DNA from: Cyanidiococcus yangmingshanensis
Taxonomy: Eukaryota > Rhodophyta > Bangiophyceae > Cyanidiales > Cyanidiaceae
Direction of reading: 5' to 3'
NCBI GenBank assembly: GCA_013995675.1
Contig: VWRR01000001.1
Coordinates: 186,001-250,000 of the forward strand
Length of the DNA: 64,000 nt
Below the pieces are notes generated by a model, which was given only the letters and a program-made list of their open reading frames with translations, was not told the origin of the DNA and did no database searches. Each line of letters opens with the position of its first letter. Position 1 is the first letter of the stretch. Below, piece after piece: positions 32,117-39,882 of this stretch. The position numbers were made by a program, and so were the translations under genes.

Positions 32117-33055
32117 TCAGGCGCTACGATCCAGAATGAGGCCGCTTCCCCGCCACTTGAGCGTTCGCATGATTGCATGTTCAACCTGCATAAAAAGTTC
32201 GTGATTTGCCTCGTCAATTTCGTGATCATAGCCCAGAAGGTGCAGGATTCCGTGAAGGAGCAGTATCCGCAGTTCGTCACGTAGGCGACCCGTCGCCTGT
32301 CTCTGAGCCGTCTCGATCGAGATCACGACATCCCCGAGTACGCGCAGTTGTTGTTGTGGGAAGCTCAGCACATCCGTCGAGGCATCTACCAAACGGTAGT
32401 GCTTATTCAGGAGCTGAATTTGAGCATCCGTGCAGAGATAGATGGAAAGCTCTATCTGGGAAGGAATTGGCTCCTGCATAAAGTCTGCATGAAATGGCGC
32501 AATGGAGCTGGAGCAAGTTGGTACCGAGTGACCAGGCGAAGTCGCATCTGTCGACATGGTCAGCTCCTCGGCATTGAAGCTCCTCGGCAGGTCTGCTTCG
32601 GGGCTACCTTCGGCAGTGGTAAAAGTCGACGCTATGAGCGGAAGCGTAGCGGCCATCGCGGCACGCAGAGCAAGCCGCCCGTCTGTCCGACACCAGCGCA
32701 AGAGCATATCAGCTTCTTCGGGCGCAAGTGCCAGATCCTCCGAGGGCGAGGCCATGACTCGCAAGCGAGGTCTTCGACTCTTCCGGACAGCTGAGCCAGT
32801 GCACTTGATGCTGGTTGATGTCGCTCTATATTTTGTGGCAGAGCCCGGCTGGAGAAACTCTGTTTGTACGCGTCGCGGAAACTGGGAAAGCACACACCCC
32901 AACAACAGCGTTGTGCCGAACAACTCGTATGGTTCGCGTGTGCGGGTCAGGTTCGGAGGTCTCACACACCGGTTGCGTTGCCCGTAATCCCGTCGATGGT
33001 TTGCGAGCCACTCTTGAGGCCGAAATCGACCCAGTAGATAGTTAAAGCTCCACAT
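32117..33055 (-). CDS. ybeY: YbeY-type endoribonuclease, probably plastid-targeted
   Basis: Single-strand endoribonuclease of the UPF0054 family that matures rRNA in bacteria and plastids. The C-terminal third shows the family core: DASTDVLSFPQ, LGDVVISIETAQRQA, and the zinc motif HGILHLLGYDH with a later acidic stretch. The N-terminal 170 residues from the ATG at 33055 are Arg/Ser/Thr-rich with a low-complexity middle, in keeping with a long transit and linker region. An upstream in-frame start at 33067 is GTG. The frame is intact. Targeting to the plastid rather than the mitochondrion is inferred from known algal and plant homologues. Confidence 0.88.
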   Translation of the reverse strand: MWSFNYLLGRFRPQEWLANHRRDYGQRNRCVRPPNLTRTREPYELFGTTLLLGCVLSQFPRRVQTEFLQPGSATKYRATSTSIKCTGSAVRKSRRPRLRVMASPSEDLALAPEEADMLLRWCRTDGRLALRAAMAATLPLIASTFTTAEGSPEADLPRSFNAEELTMSTDATSPGHSVPTCSSSIAPFHADFMQEPIPSQIELSIYLCTDAQIQLLNKHYRLVDASTDVLSFPQQQLRVLGDVVISIETAQRQATGRLRDELRILLLHGILHLLGYDHEIDEANHELFMQVEHAIMRTLKWRGSGLILDRSA

Positions 33056-33331
33056 TCTGGTTAGCACCAGGGCTCAGAGCTCATGACGCTGAGCGAACTT
33101 GTTCGAGACTTTGTCTCGCCGCAGCGCAAGCGGTCGGTCTGCAGCGAATGCACTGCAGCGCGCCGGCGGAACGCGGACCTTGACGGCTGCTCCGGTGCCG
33201 AGTCACGGACGATGCAAGCTTTTGCGTTGCGCAACCGGTAGGCTCCATAAAGAGACAAGTGGCCTTTATGTCTGGTGTAGGGAGACTTGGATTGAGGGCG
33301 TTCACTCGGCGAGCGCTCTCTAGCGCAATCG

Positions 33332-34177
33332 GTGACCAGCAAGTCTACTGACACAGCGAGCAGCCGGCCACCGCTGCAGACCTTACCGCTTAGTAACCCC
33401 TTGTCTCGTCGGCGGATTCTTCCTGTGAATCTCAAAGAAGTTGAAGCAGCGAAAAAGCGCTTGCCTCCGGGACTGCGGCCACACCGGATTGAACGACCAT
33501 TGACGAAACGCGAAGCGCTTTGGCGACAGGCTCGTCTTCTGGACGACACGCCGCGAGACGCCTCGTTGCGGGTCCGCGGTCTCGCAGACGCGCTGACGGG
33601 TAACACTCGAACCGTTTGGCGAGCACCACGTGTCTCCGCAAGACAGCGAGCGTATTTACGGCGCCAGTGCCTGCTGCGCGGTATACCATGGCCGTACGAT
33701 ATACCACGGACACAGATGGGTGTGGTGATTCAGTCCGAGGTAAGCGCCGGTCCAGGCGACAAAGCAAAGGCTGAGAACGTTGAGATCGCTACCGTGGAAG
33801 ATATTGGTGCGGAGGCCTATTTACGTTATTTGCGAAAAGGCCACAAATGGGAACGTGAACGCGCCCGCCGACAGGCACTGATCGCCGAGAGAATGAAAGG
33901 AATGGAACAACTGAAGCAGCAGTGCCGAGCGGAACGGCGCGCATTGCGTCTCGGCAAAGTGATTGGAGGCAAGAAACCGAAATATGATGAAATAGTCGGG
34001 CTCTTGATTCGAGATATCAAAGATCGTGAACTGGCGATCCCCGCGGGTATGAAACGTCGTGCGGAACTGGTCCGTTCGTTGCCCTCTCGGACGATGCGCT
34101 TCACTGAATGGCCGCTGGACAGTTTGGTAGATCACCAGAGCACAAAGGCTGCTGCCAAAATCAAACCTGAGGATTAG
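33332..34177 (+). CDS. Probable mitochondrial ribosomal protein mL59 (MRPL25-like)
   Basis: Likely a mitoribosomal large-subunit protein. It has TGNTRTVWRAPRVSARQRAYL, which resembles the mL59 pattern TG-W--PK-S-RR-A-L, and a later KGHKWERERARRQALIAERM, like the KG-K-ER---R segment of the same family. The protein is very basic throughout. No ATG precedes the domain in this frame: the open frame starts with GTG at 33332 after a stop at 33293. The real start is probably upstream in another frame, for instance the ATG at 33082 (MTLSELVRDFVSPQRK) joined through frame errors. So the 5' end is unresolved and the family call is moderate. Confidence 0.5.
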   Translation: MTSKSTDTASSRPPLQTLPLSNPLSRRRILPVNLKEVEAAKKRLPPGLRPHRIERPLTKREALWRQARLLDDTPRDASLRVRGLADALTGNTRTVWRAPRVSARQRAYLRRQCLLRGIPWPYDIPRTQMGVVIQSEVSAGPGDKAKAENVEIATVEDIGAEAYLRYLRKGHKWERERARRQALIAERMKGMEQLKQQCRAERRALRLGKVIGGKKPKYDEIVGLLIRDIKDRELAIPAGMKRRAELVRSLPSRTMRFTEWPLDSLVDHQSTKAAAKIKPED

Positions 34178-34739
34178 GGTAGTAGAAGGAATCTATAGCG
34201 AAGCTTACCGAAGAGACAACCTGTTTTCGCTTGATACACGTGACTAGCGCTGGGTTACTCGCCAACAGGCATCGGACGCAACCCGTACCCTGCACCTTGT
34301 TCCTCCGATCATCGGGTCTTGACAACGCCAACAAGATCATCTTGGAACCCCAGCTCTGGTTCCAAACTCGATGTGCACGTTTCCCACGGTCGCAGAGATG
34401 GGGACTGGCATACAGCGACCGACGAAGCGCGAGTTCGTCAAGTTTTCGGCTGCGATCCCGTCTCCGTTTGTCTCGGCGTCTTTGTGTTTTGCCGGCGTTG
34501 TCGTCCTCAAGACCGAGTTCCCCGACCGGCGTGTACCTCAGTCAATTATAGATCTTGCAATCACTAAAGAAGCCATAGGGTTCCACGGTTGCGGGTACTG
34601 ACGCAGCGACCGCACCTTGCACCGGCCGCAACGCCTATGCGCATCCCTGCTCGTGCCGTAGCGTTCTCGGGACGAAACCCCAGATATTGCAACTGAATAT
34701 CGACAAGCCTCTGAAAAGAACAAAAAATCAATCTTTGTT
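34178..34739. other. Intergenic region between the mL59-like gene and the Dad2-like gene
   Basis: 562 bases between convergent genes. I see no repeat, RNA gene or credible frame. Confidence 0.35.
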
Positions 34740-34943
34740 CTAAGCGTAACCGTTCGAACTGGACACTGAGGCGCTCAAAGCCGCCATTCGTTCCAGCAGC
34801 TTTGTGTCGCGTTCCAGCTCCTTGTAGGTCGTTTCCAAAGCTGTTACCAGTTGGGCTGAATAATCTCGCAGTTGCTGCAAGGCTACGAGTTCTTCCCTCT
34901 TCTCTGTATATCTGTTCTGCAAAGATTCAGTATCTTGTTCCAT
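34740..34943 (-). CDS. Small coiled-coil protein, possibly DASH/Dam1 complex subunit Dad2
   Basis: A 67-residue, almost entirely helical protein from the ATG at 34943 (MEQDTESLQNRYTEKREELV). The segment KREELVALQQLRDYSAQLVT resembles the Dad2 pattern of K-x-x-E-L-x-x-L-x-x-L-R-x-x-S-x-x-L. Dad2 is part of the kinetochore ring complex that couples chromosomes to microtubule ends. The C-terminus (MAALSASVSSSNGYA) differs from fungal Dad2 and lacks its usual VLxNW motif. The heptad-like Leu spacing is also shared by many unrelated coiled coils, so this is only a suggestion. It is head-to-head with the RRG7-like gene, 254 bases apart. Confidence 0.4.
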   Translation of the reverse strand: MEQDTESLQNRYTEKREELVALQQLRDYSAQLVTALETTYKELERDTKLLERMAALSASVSSSNGYA

Positions 34944-35197
34944 AGATTCGAACAGCGCAGTCACCGGTGTTTTTGCTATCTAGTACCCACACCTGCATAC
35001 GTTCAAAAAATGTCGCGCGGGGCACCTCACCCATCGCTGTTCGTTCAAATCGTGGTGGTCTCCGCCTCGTGACGCTGCCGTGAGCACTCCACGTTCGTGC
35101 GAACCTATTCGTTGTTCAATCACAGACTTTTTTTCAAAACCGTATGCGATAGTGAACCTGTACGCATCAGTTGAAAGGTCTCTGGTTCAGCGTGAGT

Positions 35198-35782
35198 ATG
35201 GCTGGTCAGGCGTTCGAAAAACTAGCGCTCGAACGATTGCTTCGATTTCTCGGGCCGACTGCGTACCTTGCTCCAACGGGTGGCGCTTACGACGGGGGCC
35301 TCGATGCGCTGGGAAGATGGCTAGTTCGTGGATCAAGCGTAGCGGGTGAGACTGAGCGGTTCATGCAAGTGGCGTTGGCGGTGCAGTGCAAACGGATGCG
35401 TCGAGCTATCGGGCCCGATGTTGTACGCGAGTTCGAAGGCGCCGTGCGCAACTGGCAACGGGAGCAGTCGCCCGCAGCGACCAGTTTCACAAGAGTCTCT
35501 GACGTCCTAGGTCTTATATGCGTCTCGCCGCGCTTTACGGAGGCAGCCATTACGGTTGCGAACCGGAATGCGGTTCCGCTAGCACTGGTGGTGCTGGCGC
35601 ATTCGCGAAGCTCGCTGCCCGAAGCTCCTGAACGGGACGAACCAGTGATTGCTCAGTTCCGTTTCAATGCAGCTGCTCGCAGTCTCCTGCCGAACGTGAA
35701 CATAGCGACAAAGAAAATTCCGTTTGTCTCATTGTGCGGGTGTCCTGCAGTGATAGAAAGGCTCGTCCTCGACTATGACTAG
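35198..35782 (+). CDS. RRG7-like protein with Mrr/restriction-endonuclease fold
   Basis: Resembles the DUF2034/RRG7 family, mitochondrial proteins with a restriction-endonuclease-like core. Start is the ATG at 35198 (MAGQAFEKLALERLLRFLG). The nuclease-fold signature is present: GGAYDGGLDALGRW supplies the acidic residue, and VALAVQCKRM supplies the Q-x-K. Then IGPDVVREFEGAVRNW matches the family's VRE-EG block, and PVIAQFRFNAAARSLLPN ends it. The 194 residues fit the core domain. The frame is intact. Whether it cuts nucleic acid is unknown; in yeast its loss affects respiratory growth. Confidence 0.65.
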   Translation: MAGQAFEKLALERLLRFLGPTAYLAPTGGAYDGGLDALGRWLVRGSSVAGETERFMQVALAVQCKRMRRAIGPDVVREFEGAVRNWQREQSPAATSFTRVSDVLGLICVSPRFTEAAITVANRNAVPLALVVLAHSRSSLPEAPERDEPVIAQFRFNAAARSLLPNVNIATKKIPFVSLCGCPAVIERLVLDYD

Positions 35783-36243
35783 GAGCGAGCGCGATGCGAA
35801 ACAGCATGACAACTGTATCCGTAAGGGTGATGAACCTGCGTAGGAGCCACTCGGTTTGCGCAAGCCTCACCAAGATGTCCGTTACGGTGAACGTATCCAC
35901 AGTTCTCATGATGGGGGCACACAGAATCATCCACATGAGGACCGAGTTACAGATGCGTTGATGGTGTGTCGTTTCTGTCGCGCCACTACGTGATGTCTAT
36001 TCGACAGGGAGTGCGAAACACGACTCTTTGGAATTTGTCTCCATGGCACCTACTCCGAATGACTGCGAAATGGGAATAAAAGGCATGCAAAATGGAGCTT
36101 CCTGCCGTTTTCAAATTTGAACGTGATCTTCCGAACTGCGACGGCGATGCTCATGTCCTAAGGCTGCTGGATCGTGGACGTGCGCTTGTAGTGCCGGCCT
36201 TGCGGACCTGGTCCAACCGCAGAAGGCAACGATGGAGTCTCCT

Positions 36244-36699
36244 CTAAAGCAGGGATAAGAGCAGGGCCTCGAGGACTCCCCAGCGATTGAAAACATGTAG
36301 ATTTGCAGCGAGAGCATCGCGGGCGTGCGCATCGTTGGAATCGCGCGTTCGTTGTCGTTTGATTCTCTCGATGATCCGCGCTCGATGGTCGTCGTCGTCG
36401 TGAGCGTCACGATCGAGACATTGTTCCATGCGATGTAAAAAGATAGCCAATGATGTCAGTGGCGCTGGACGCGGCTCCTCCGTGAATCCTGAACTGAACA
36501 CCCGAATCTGGAACTTTCTTTCGAACAGATCCGACACCCCTGGCGAGCAGCTTTCGGTTCCCGGTTTTGAGCAGAAGCGGAGACAACGATACCATAGCGT
36601 GATGCAATTTCCTTTTGTCCATTCCATGCCCAGAGCGAGCATGTGTCGACTTGGTGACATTATGGTCCACCGTTCAACGAGCACGACGTTGACCTGCAT
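36244..36699 (-). CDS. Weak hypothetical frame, 151 residues
   Basis: An ATG at 36699 opens 151 codons with no recognised domain. The C-terminal third is charged and helix-like (DDDDHRARIIERIKRQRTRD) and ends in a hydrophobic stretch. Nothing else supports it, and the opposite strand also has an open frame here. Confidence 0.25.
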   Translation of the reverse strand: MQVNVVLVERWTIMSPSRHMLALGMEWTKGNCITLWYRCLRFCSKPGTESCSPGVSDLFERKFQIRVFSSGFTEEPRPAPLTSLAIFLHRMEQCLDRDAHDDDDHRARIIERIKRQRTRDSNDAHARDALAANLHVFNRWGVLEALLLSLL

Positions 36700-36940
36700 A
36701 CAATTGCGTGTACTTTAGAGCCACAGGTTGGCCGGATGAGAACGACCATTCGATTACTTGTCGACCAGAGTTGGGCGTATCATGAAGCTTGGCCTTTCCG
36801 GAGGACCATCATGTTATCGCGGTACGAGGCTGTTTGTCTGTCGTGTCAACCTCGGGCCTGCCTGAGGCGGTAACCTGAACAAGCCCGCCCACGAACAATT
36901 TGACATAACACGACAATGTTGCAGTAGCGGAACCGTCTCA

Positions 36941-37030
36941 TTTATAAAAACTTCCTACTTGCCAGTTTTGGTCGCATATTCTGAAATTGGACAGATCACC
37001 CCAGGACACTGAAAGGAGAGACCCTTTTTT
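36941..37030 (+). ncRNA. Candidate small Pol III-like unit (TATA to T run)
   Basis: TTTATAAAAA at 36941-36950 is followed, about 75 bases later, by TTTTTT at 37025-37030. The interval contains CATATTCTGAAATTGGA, which recalls the CATATACTAAAATTGGA of U6 snRNA. The essential ACAGAGA box is absent (ACAGATC is there instead) and the unit is too short for U6. It is therefore only a candidate short transcript. Confidence 0.2.
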
Positions 37031-37183
37031 GCTGCTACTCTGGACGCGGATCGCTGCAGTACGAGGGGACGCGCCGCGACAACGCTTGCCATCCGCTTTG
37101 ACCCCGGCGCGCCGTACAGATCCGCTGCTTAGGAAAGGATCACAATATAGCGTGTCTAGTGCACTCCGAGGTAGAGTTTCTCG

Positions 37184-37750
37184 ATGACTGCTCCGCTGTC
37201 GTTCATCAGGTGGGCTGGCCTAGTTGGAAGGTCGCTCTCGGGGCTACGACCCTTGGAGGTCAGAGCGGTCACCTCCTCAACACATCTCACTGGGGCGTCT
37301 GTCGCGCTTACGACGCCAGCACTTTGCCGTCACTGGAGTAACCGTTCAGAGAAAGGAAGCGCCGGTGGTTCGGCTCGCGTTTACGTCAGCAGCGGGGACA
37401 TAGACTGGAGCCAGCCGTACCCGGTCGGATACCCGGTGGGACTCCGCCCCGATCCCGACGCAGTTGGAAAACTGATTGCTGCGTACAGGCAGCTCCTGGA
37501 GCGCGTTCAGACACTGGCTCCAGAGTCAGCTTATCGACGTAACGTGGAGTCTCTGACTCGACATCGACTCGACGTGACTGAAGCGAATAAAACCGACCGC
37601 AAAGCGCTCGAGGAGAGCATCGGAGCAGGCCTAGTCGAGGAGCTGCTCGCTGCCGCCTATGATGAACTCGACCTGATCGAGCAGATGGAACAATGGAAAC
37701 CGTGGGAGGGTCAGGATAACCGAACCATCCCACTTCACGTCATTGATTAG
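37184..37750 (+). CDS. NDUFA5: NADH dehydrogenase 1 alpha subcomplex subunit 5 (complex I B13)
   Basis: Accessory subunit of mitochondrial complex I, in the peripheral arm. From the ATG at 37184 there is a basic presequence (MTAPLSFIRWAGLVGRSLS), then the domain: AVGKLIAAYRQLLERV, PESAYRRNVESLTRHRLDV, and VEELLAAAYDELDLIEQMEQ followed by WKPWE, all matching the ETC_C1_NDUFA5 pattern, including the terminal W-x-W motif. The N-terminal extension of about 90 residues is longer than in animals. The frame is intact. It is convergent with RPS27, with 71 bases between stops. Confidence 0.92.
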   Translation: MTAPLSFIRWAGLVGRSLSGLRPLEVRAVTSSTHLTGASVALTTPALCRHWSNRSEKGSAGGSARVYVSSGDIDWSQPYPVGYPVGLRPDPDAVGKLIAAYRQLLERVQTLAPESAYRRNVESLTRHRLDVTEANKTDRKALEESIGAGLVEELLAAAYDELDLIEQMEQWKPWEGQDNRTIPLHVID

Positions 37751-37821
37751 CCGGTCTTGAACGAAGAGAGCGAAACACGCTTTACAATCAAGTGCTCGAG
37801 TCGTTGGACGAGCTAGGTAAA

Positions 37822-38079
37822 CTAGTCCACTTTTCTGCGGAAGGAGCAGCCCTCGGTGAGTCGCACCTTGCCTCCCGTAGGCTGACAGAGCACCGTCGCA
37901 CAGCTACCGCACACCACCACTGTCTGAGCATGTGAAAAGATTGTCGTTATTGCTAGACATCCTTGACACTTAACATCCATAAAGTAGGAGTTCGGCGACT
38001 GGATGAGTCGCTTGAGCTTGTGTTTCCGCGCCTCCGACTCCTTCGAAGGGTGCAACAAATCACTCTCCAGTAAAGTCAT
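37822..38079 (-). CDS. RPS27: 40S ribosomal protein S27 (eS27)
   Basis: Small-subunit ribosomal protein. Start at the ATG at 38079 ([20 protein letters not shown]). The zinc finger reads [20 protein letters not shown] then VCGSC, giving C-x2-C-x14-C-x2-C, and the C-terminus [17 protein letters not shown] is typical. At 85 residues it has the standard length. The frame is intact. Confidence 0.96.
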   Translation of the reverse strand: MTLLESDLLHPSKESEARKHKLKRLIQSPNSYFMDVKCQGCLAITTIFSHAQTVVVCGSCATVLCQPTGGKVRLTEGCSFRRKVD

Positions 38080-39289
38080 CTCCTAAAAGAATCTTTAAAG
38101 ATTGGGTCCGAGACGCCTCGGAAACTCTTGATCTCCACAAAGAACGTTGTCCACAGATACCAGCGTTAGGTTCGATACCCAGTAGGTTTGGTCGACAAGC
38201 AGCCAGCCAACAAACCAAGTTCGTCCCGGACAGCGCACGGCTCTCCCCGTACGACGACCGAGTGCAATCAGCGGGCCGCACGCGGCGGCGCCGGCGGTGA
38301 CGTGCACACGGCAGACGGTCCTCCCGGGGGCACGCGGCAGTGTGTCACGCCTCCGCCGGCGCCGTGCCAGCGTTCGCCGATCTCATCCGATCAATCTTGT
38401 ATAGAGTTGTATATTGACGGATGTAAATGGCTATTGTGCGACAGCGAGATTTCGCGCAGGCACGCATCGTCGCCATCCCGACTTGGTCGTCTGCTCAACA
38501 ACGATGCCGGGGACGGATCGAGCTTCGCGGTTCATTTTCACTCCTCTGTGTACGCTACGCAACATGAACGTGGTGGTTGTCGATAACATCATCGACGGAG
38601 CCGTGTCACGAGCGATCAAGATTCCGTGGCCGAATAGTCCGCGAAACGCAGTTCAGAACTGGTATCGTCGAGCCAGAGTCCGTGCCAATCGCTCCTCCAT
38701 GACCTGCACGCCCATCAGGCAGCGTCCGATCTATACTGCAGCCTCATCGCCGAAGCAATGAATTCTGCAATCAATGCATGCCCCCAAAGACCAGGCCTGG
38801 TTTATGAAGCGCAGCCCTCACACGACGAATGGCTTCCATGACCCATCGCGGCGAAAGAAAAGCGTGCGGTGCCGGGAGTCCGAGCAGCGTGCGCATGCCC
38901 CAACGGCCAAGGATGCCATCCAGTCTCAGTGCAGATGCCGGGGCCAGACGGTGTGGTCCTCTCACACGTGTTGGCACTCGAGACGCGATGGTAACCAGTA
39001 TATCTTCCGAGAAACCGAGCTTCCTCCACTCGAAGAACCCAGTATTTCGTTCTGTATGCGTAGATGCGCCTTCATGGCCCAATTGTGGCATCGAAACCCA
39101 TCGGGGTCTGTCAATGTGGAGGCGCTAGCCCAGCGGCGGCTCGGCGATCCACCGGGGCGCGCGCAAACCTCGGTAGCGCTCCCGGGTCGTCGCACACGTA
39201 CTAGCATCGTCGTTCCTAGCCTCGTTTGGTTGGTGCTTGGTCGCCAGTACCTAGTGTTTTCGGAGACACCGCAACCGAGATCGGTCATC
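38080..39289. other. Divergent intergenic region between RPS27 and SAR1
   Basis: 1.2 kb holding both promoters. It contains the GC-rich inverted repeat at 38281-38368, listed separately. A T-arm-like GGTTCGATACC at about 38169 has no partner arms. The open frame running into SAR1 from 38774 looks non-coding upstream of 39290. Confidence 0.4.
38281..38368. repeat. GC-rich imperfect inverted repeat, about 28-base arms
   Basis: The left arm at 38281-38309 contains GGCGCCGGCGGTGACGTG and the right arm at 38341-38368 contains CACGCCTCCGCCGGCGCC. They are complementary except for a few positions and flank about 31 bases. It lies near the middle of the RPS27-SAR1 divergent region. It may form a strong RNA hairpin or cruciform. 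Confidence 0.6.
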
Positions 39290-39877
39290 ATGTTTGAGTG
39301 GTTCTGGAACGTTCTCAGTTACCTGGGCCTCTATTATAAAAACGCCAAGATCCTCTTTCTCGGTCTCGATAATGCCGGGAAAACGACGCTCATGCACGTG
39401 CTTAAGGATGATCGACTCGCGCAGCACGTTCCGACGCAACATGCCACCTCAGAGGAGGTGATTTTGGGCAACGTTCGCTTTCGCGCTTTTGATCTTGGTG
39501 GCCACGAGGTAGCGCGCCAGATATGGCGAAACTACTACACCAACGTTGACGCGATCGTTTACATCGTCGACGCGATCGATCGGGAGCGTTTTCCCGAGAG
39601 CAAGGCTGAACTCGATCGTCTTTTGGCTGACGAGCAGCTCAGTGACGTACCATTTCTCATTCTTGGTAACAAGATTGATGTGCCGCACGCGGCGAGTGAA
39701 GAGGAACTGCGGACTGCCCTTGGGCTGCACCACCTCACCACGGGTAAAGCTGGCGCGCCGCGAGGCCTAAACTCGCGAGGCACCAAGGACGTTCGCCCTC
39801 TGGAGATCTTTATGTGTAGTGTTGTTCGCCGGATGGGGTACGCAGAGGGCTTCCGATGGCTTGCCTCGTACCTCTAG
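39290..39877 (+). CDS. SAR1: Small GTPase Sar1 (COPII vesicle coat)
   Basis: GTPase that starts COPII coat assembly at the endoplasmic reticulum. The correct start is the ATG at 39290, because the 172 codons before it look non-coding. The N-terminus [20 protein letters not shown] is the hydrophobic amphipathic helix. The G motifs are [12 protein letters not shown] (G1), a Thr in G2, [13 protein letters not shown] (G3, with the Sar1/Arf GGH), [10 protein letters not shown] (G4) and [11 protein letters not shown] near G5. The C-terminus ends [10 protein letters not shown]. The frame is intact over 195 residues. It is convergent with the BAF60 gene; only five bases separate the two stop codons. 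Confidence 0.96.
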   Translation: MFEWFWNVLSYLGLYYKNAKILFLGLDNAGKTTLMHVLKDDRLAQHVPTQHATSEEVILGNVRFRAFDLGGHEVARQIWRNYYTNVDAIVYIVDAIDRERFPESKAELDRLLADEQLSDVPFLILGNKIDVPHAASEEELRTALGLHHLTTGKAGAPRGLNSRGTKDVRPLEIFMCSVVRRMGYAEGFRWLASYL

Positions 39878-39882
39878 ACGCT

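Larger units (their letters stand above)
35783..37183. other. Intergenic region between the RRG7-like gene and NDUFA5
   Basis: 1.4 kb. It holds a weak minus-strand frame at 36244-36699 (listed separately) and a TATA-to-T-run unit at 36941-37030 (listed separately). A second, overlapping plus-strand frame is likely a shadow. Confidence 0.35.

Noticed and set aside
36960-37030. U6 snRNA
   Set aside because: The invariant ACAGAGA box is missing and the unit is too short, so it is listed only as a weak candidate transcript.
38160-38185. T-arm-like GGTTCGATACC
   Set aside because: The stem has a mismatch and neither an ordinary nor a permuted partner half is present nearby.
38774-39289. N-terminal extension of SAR1
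   Set aside because: The 172 codons before the ATG at 39290 have no family counterpart, and Sar1 begins with the hydrophobic MFEWFW helix.
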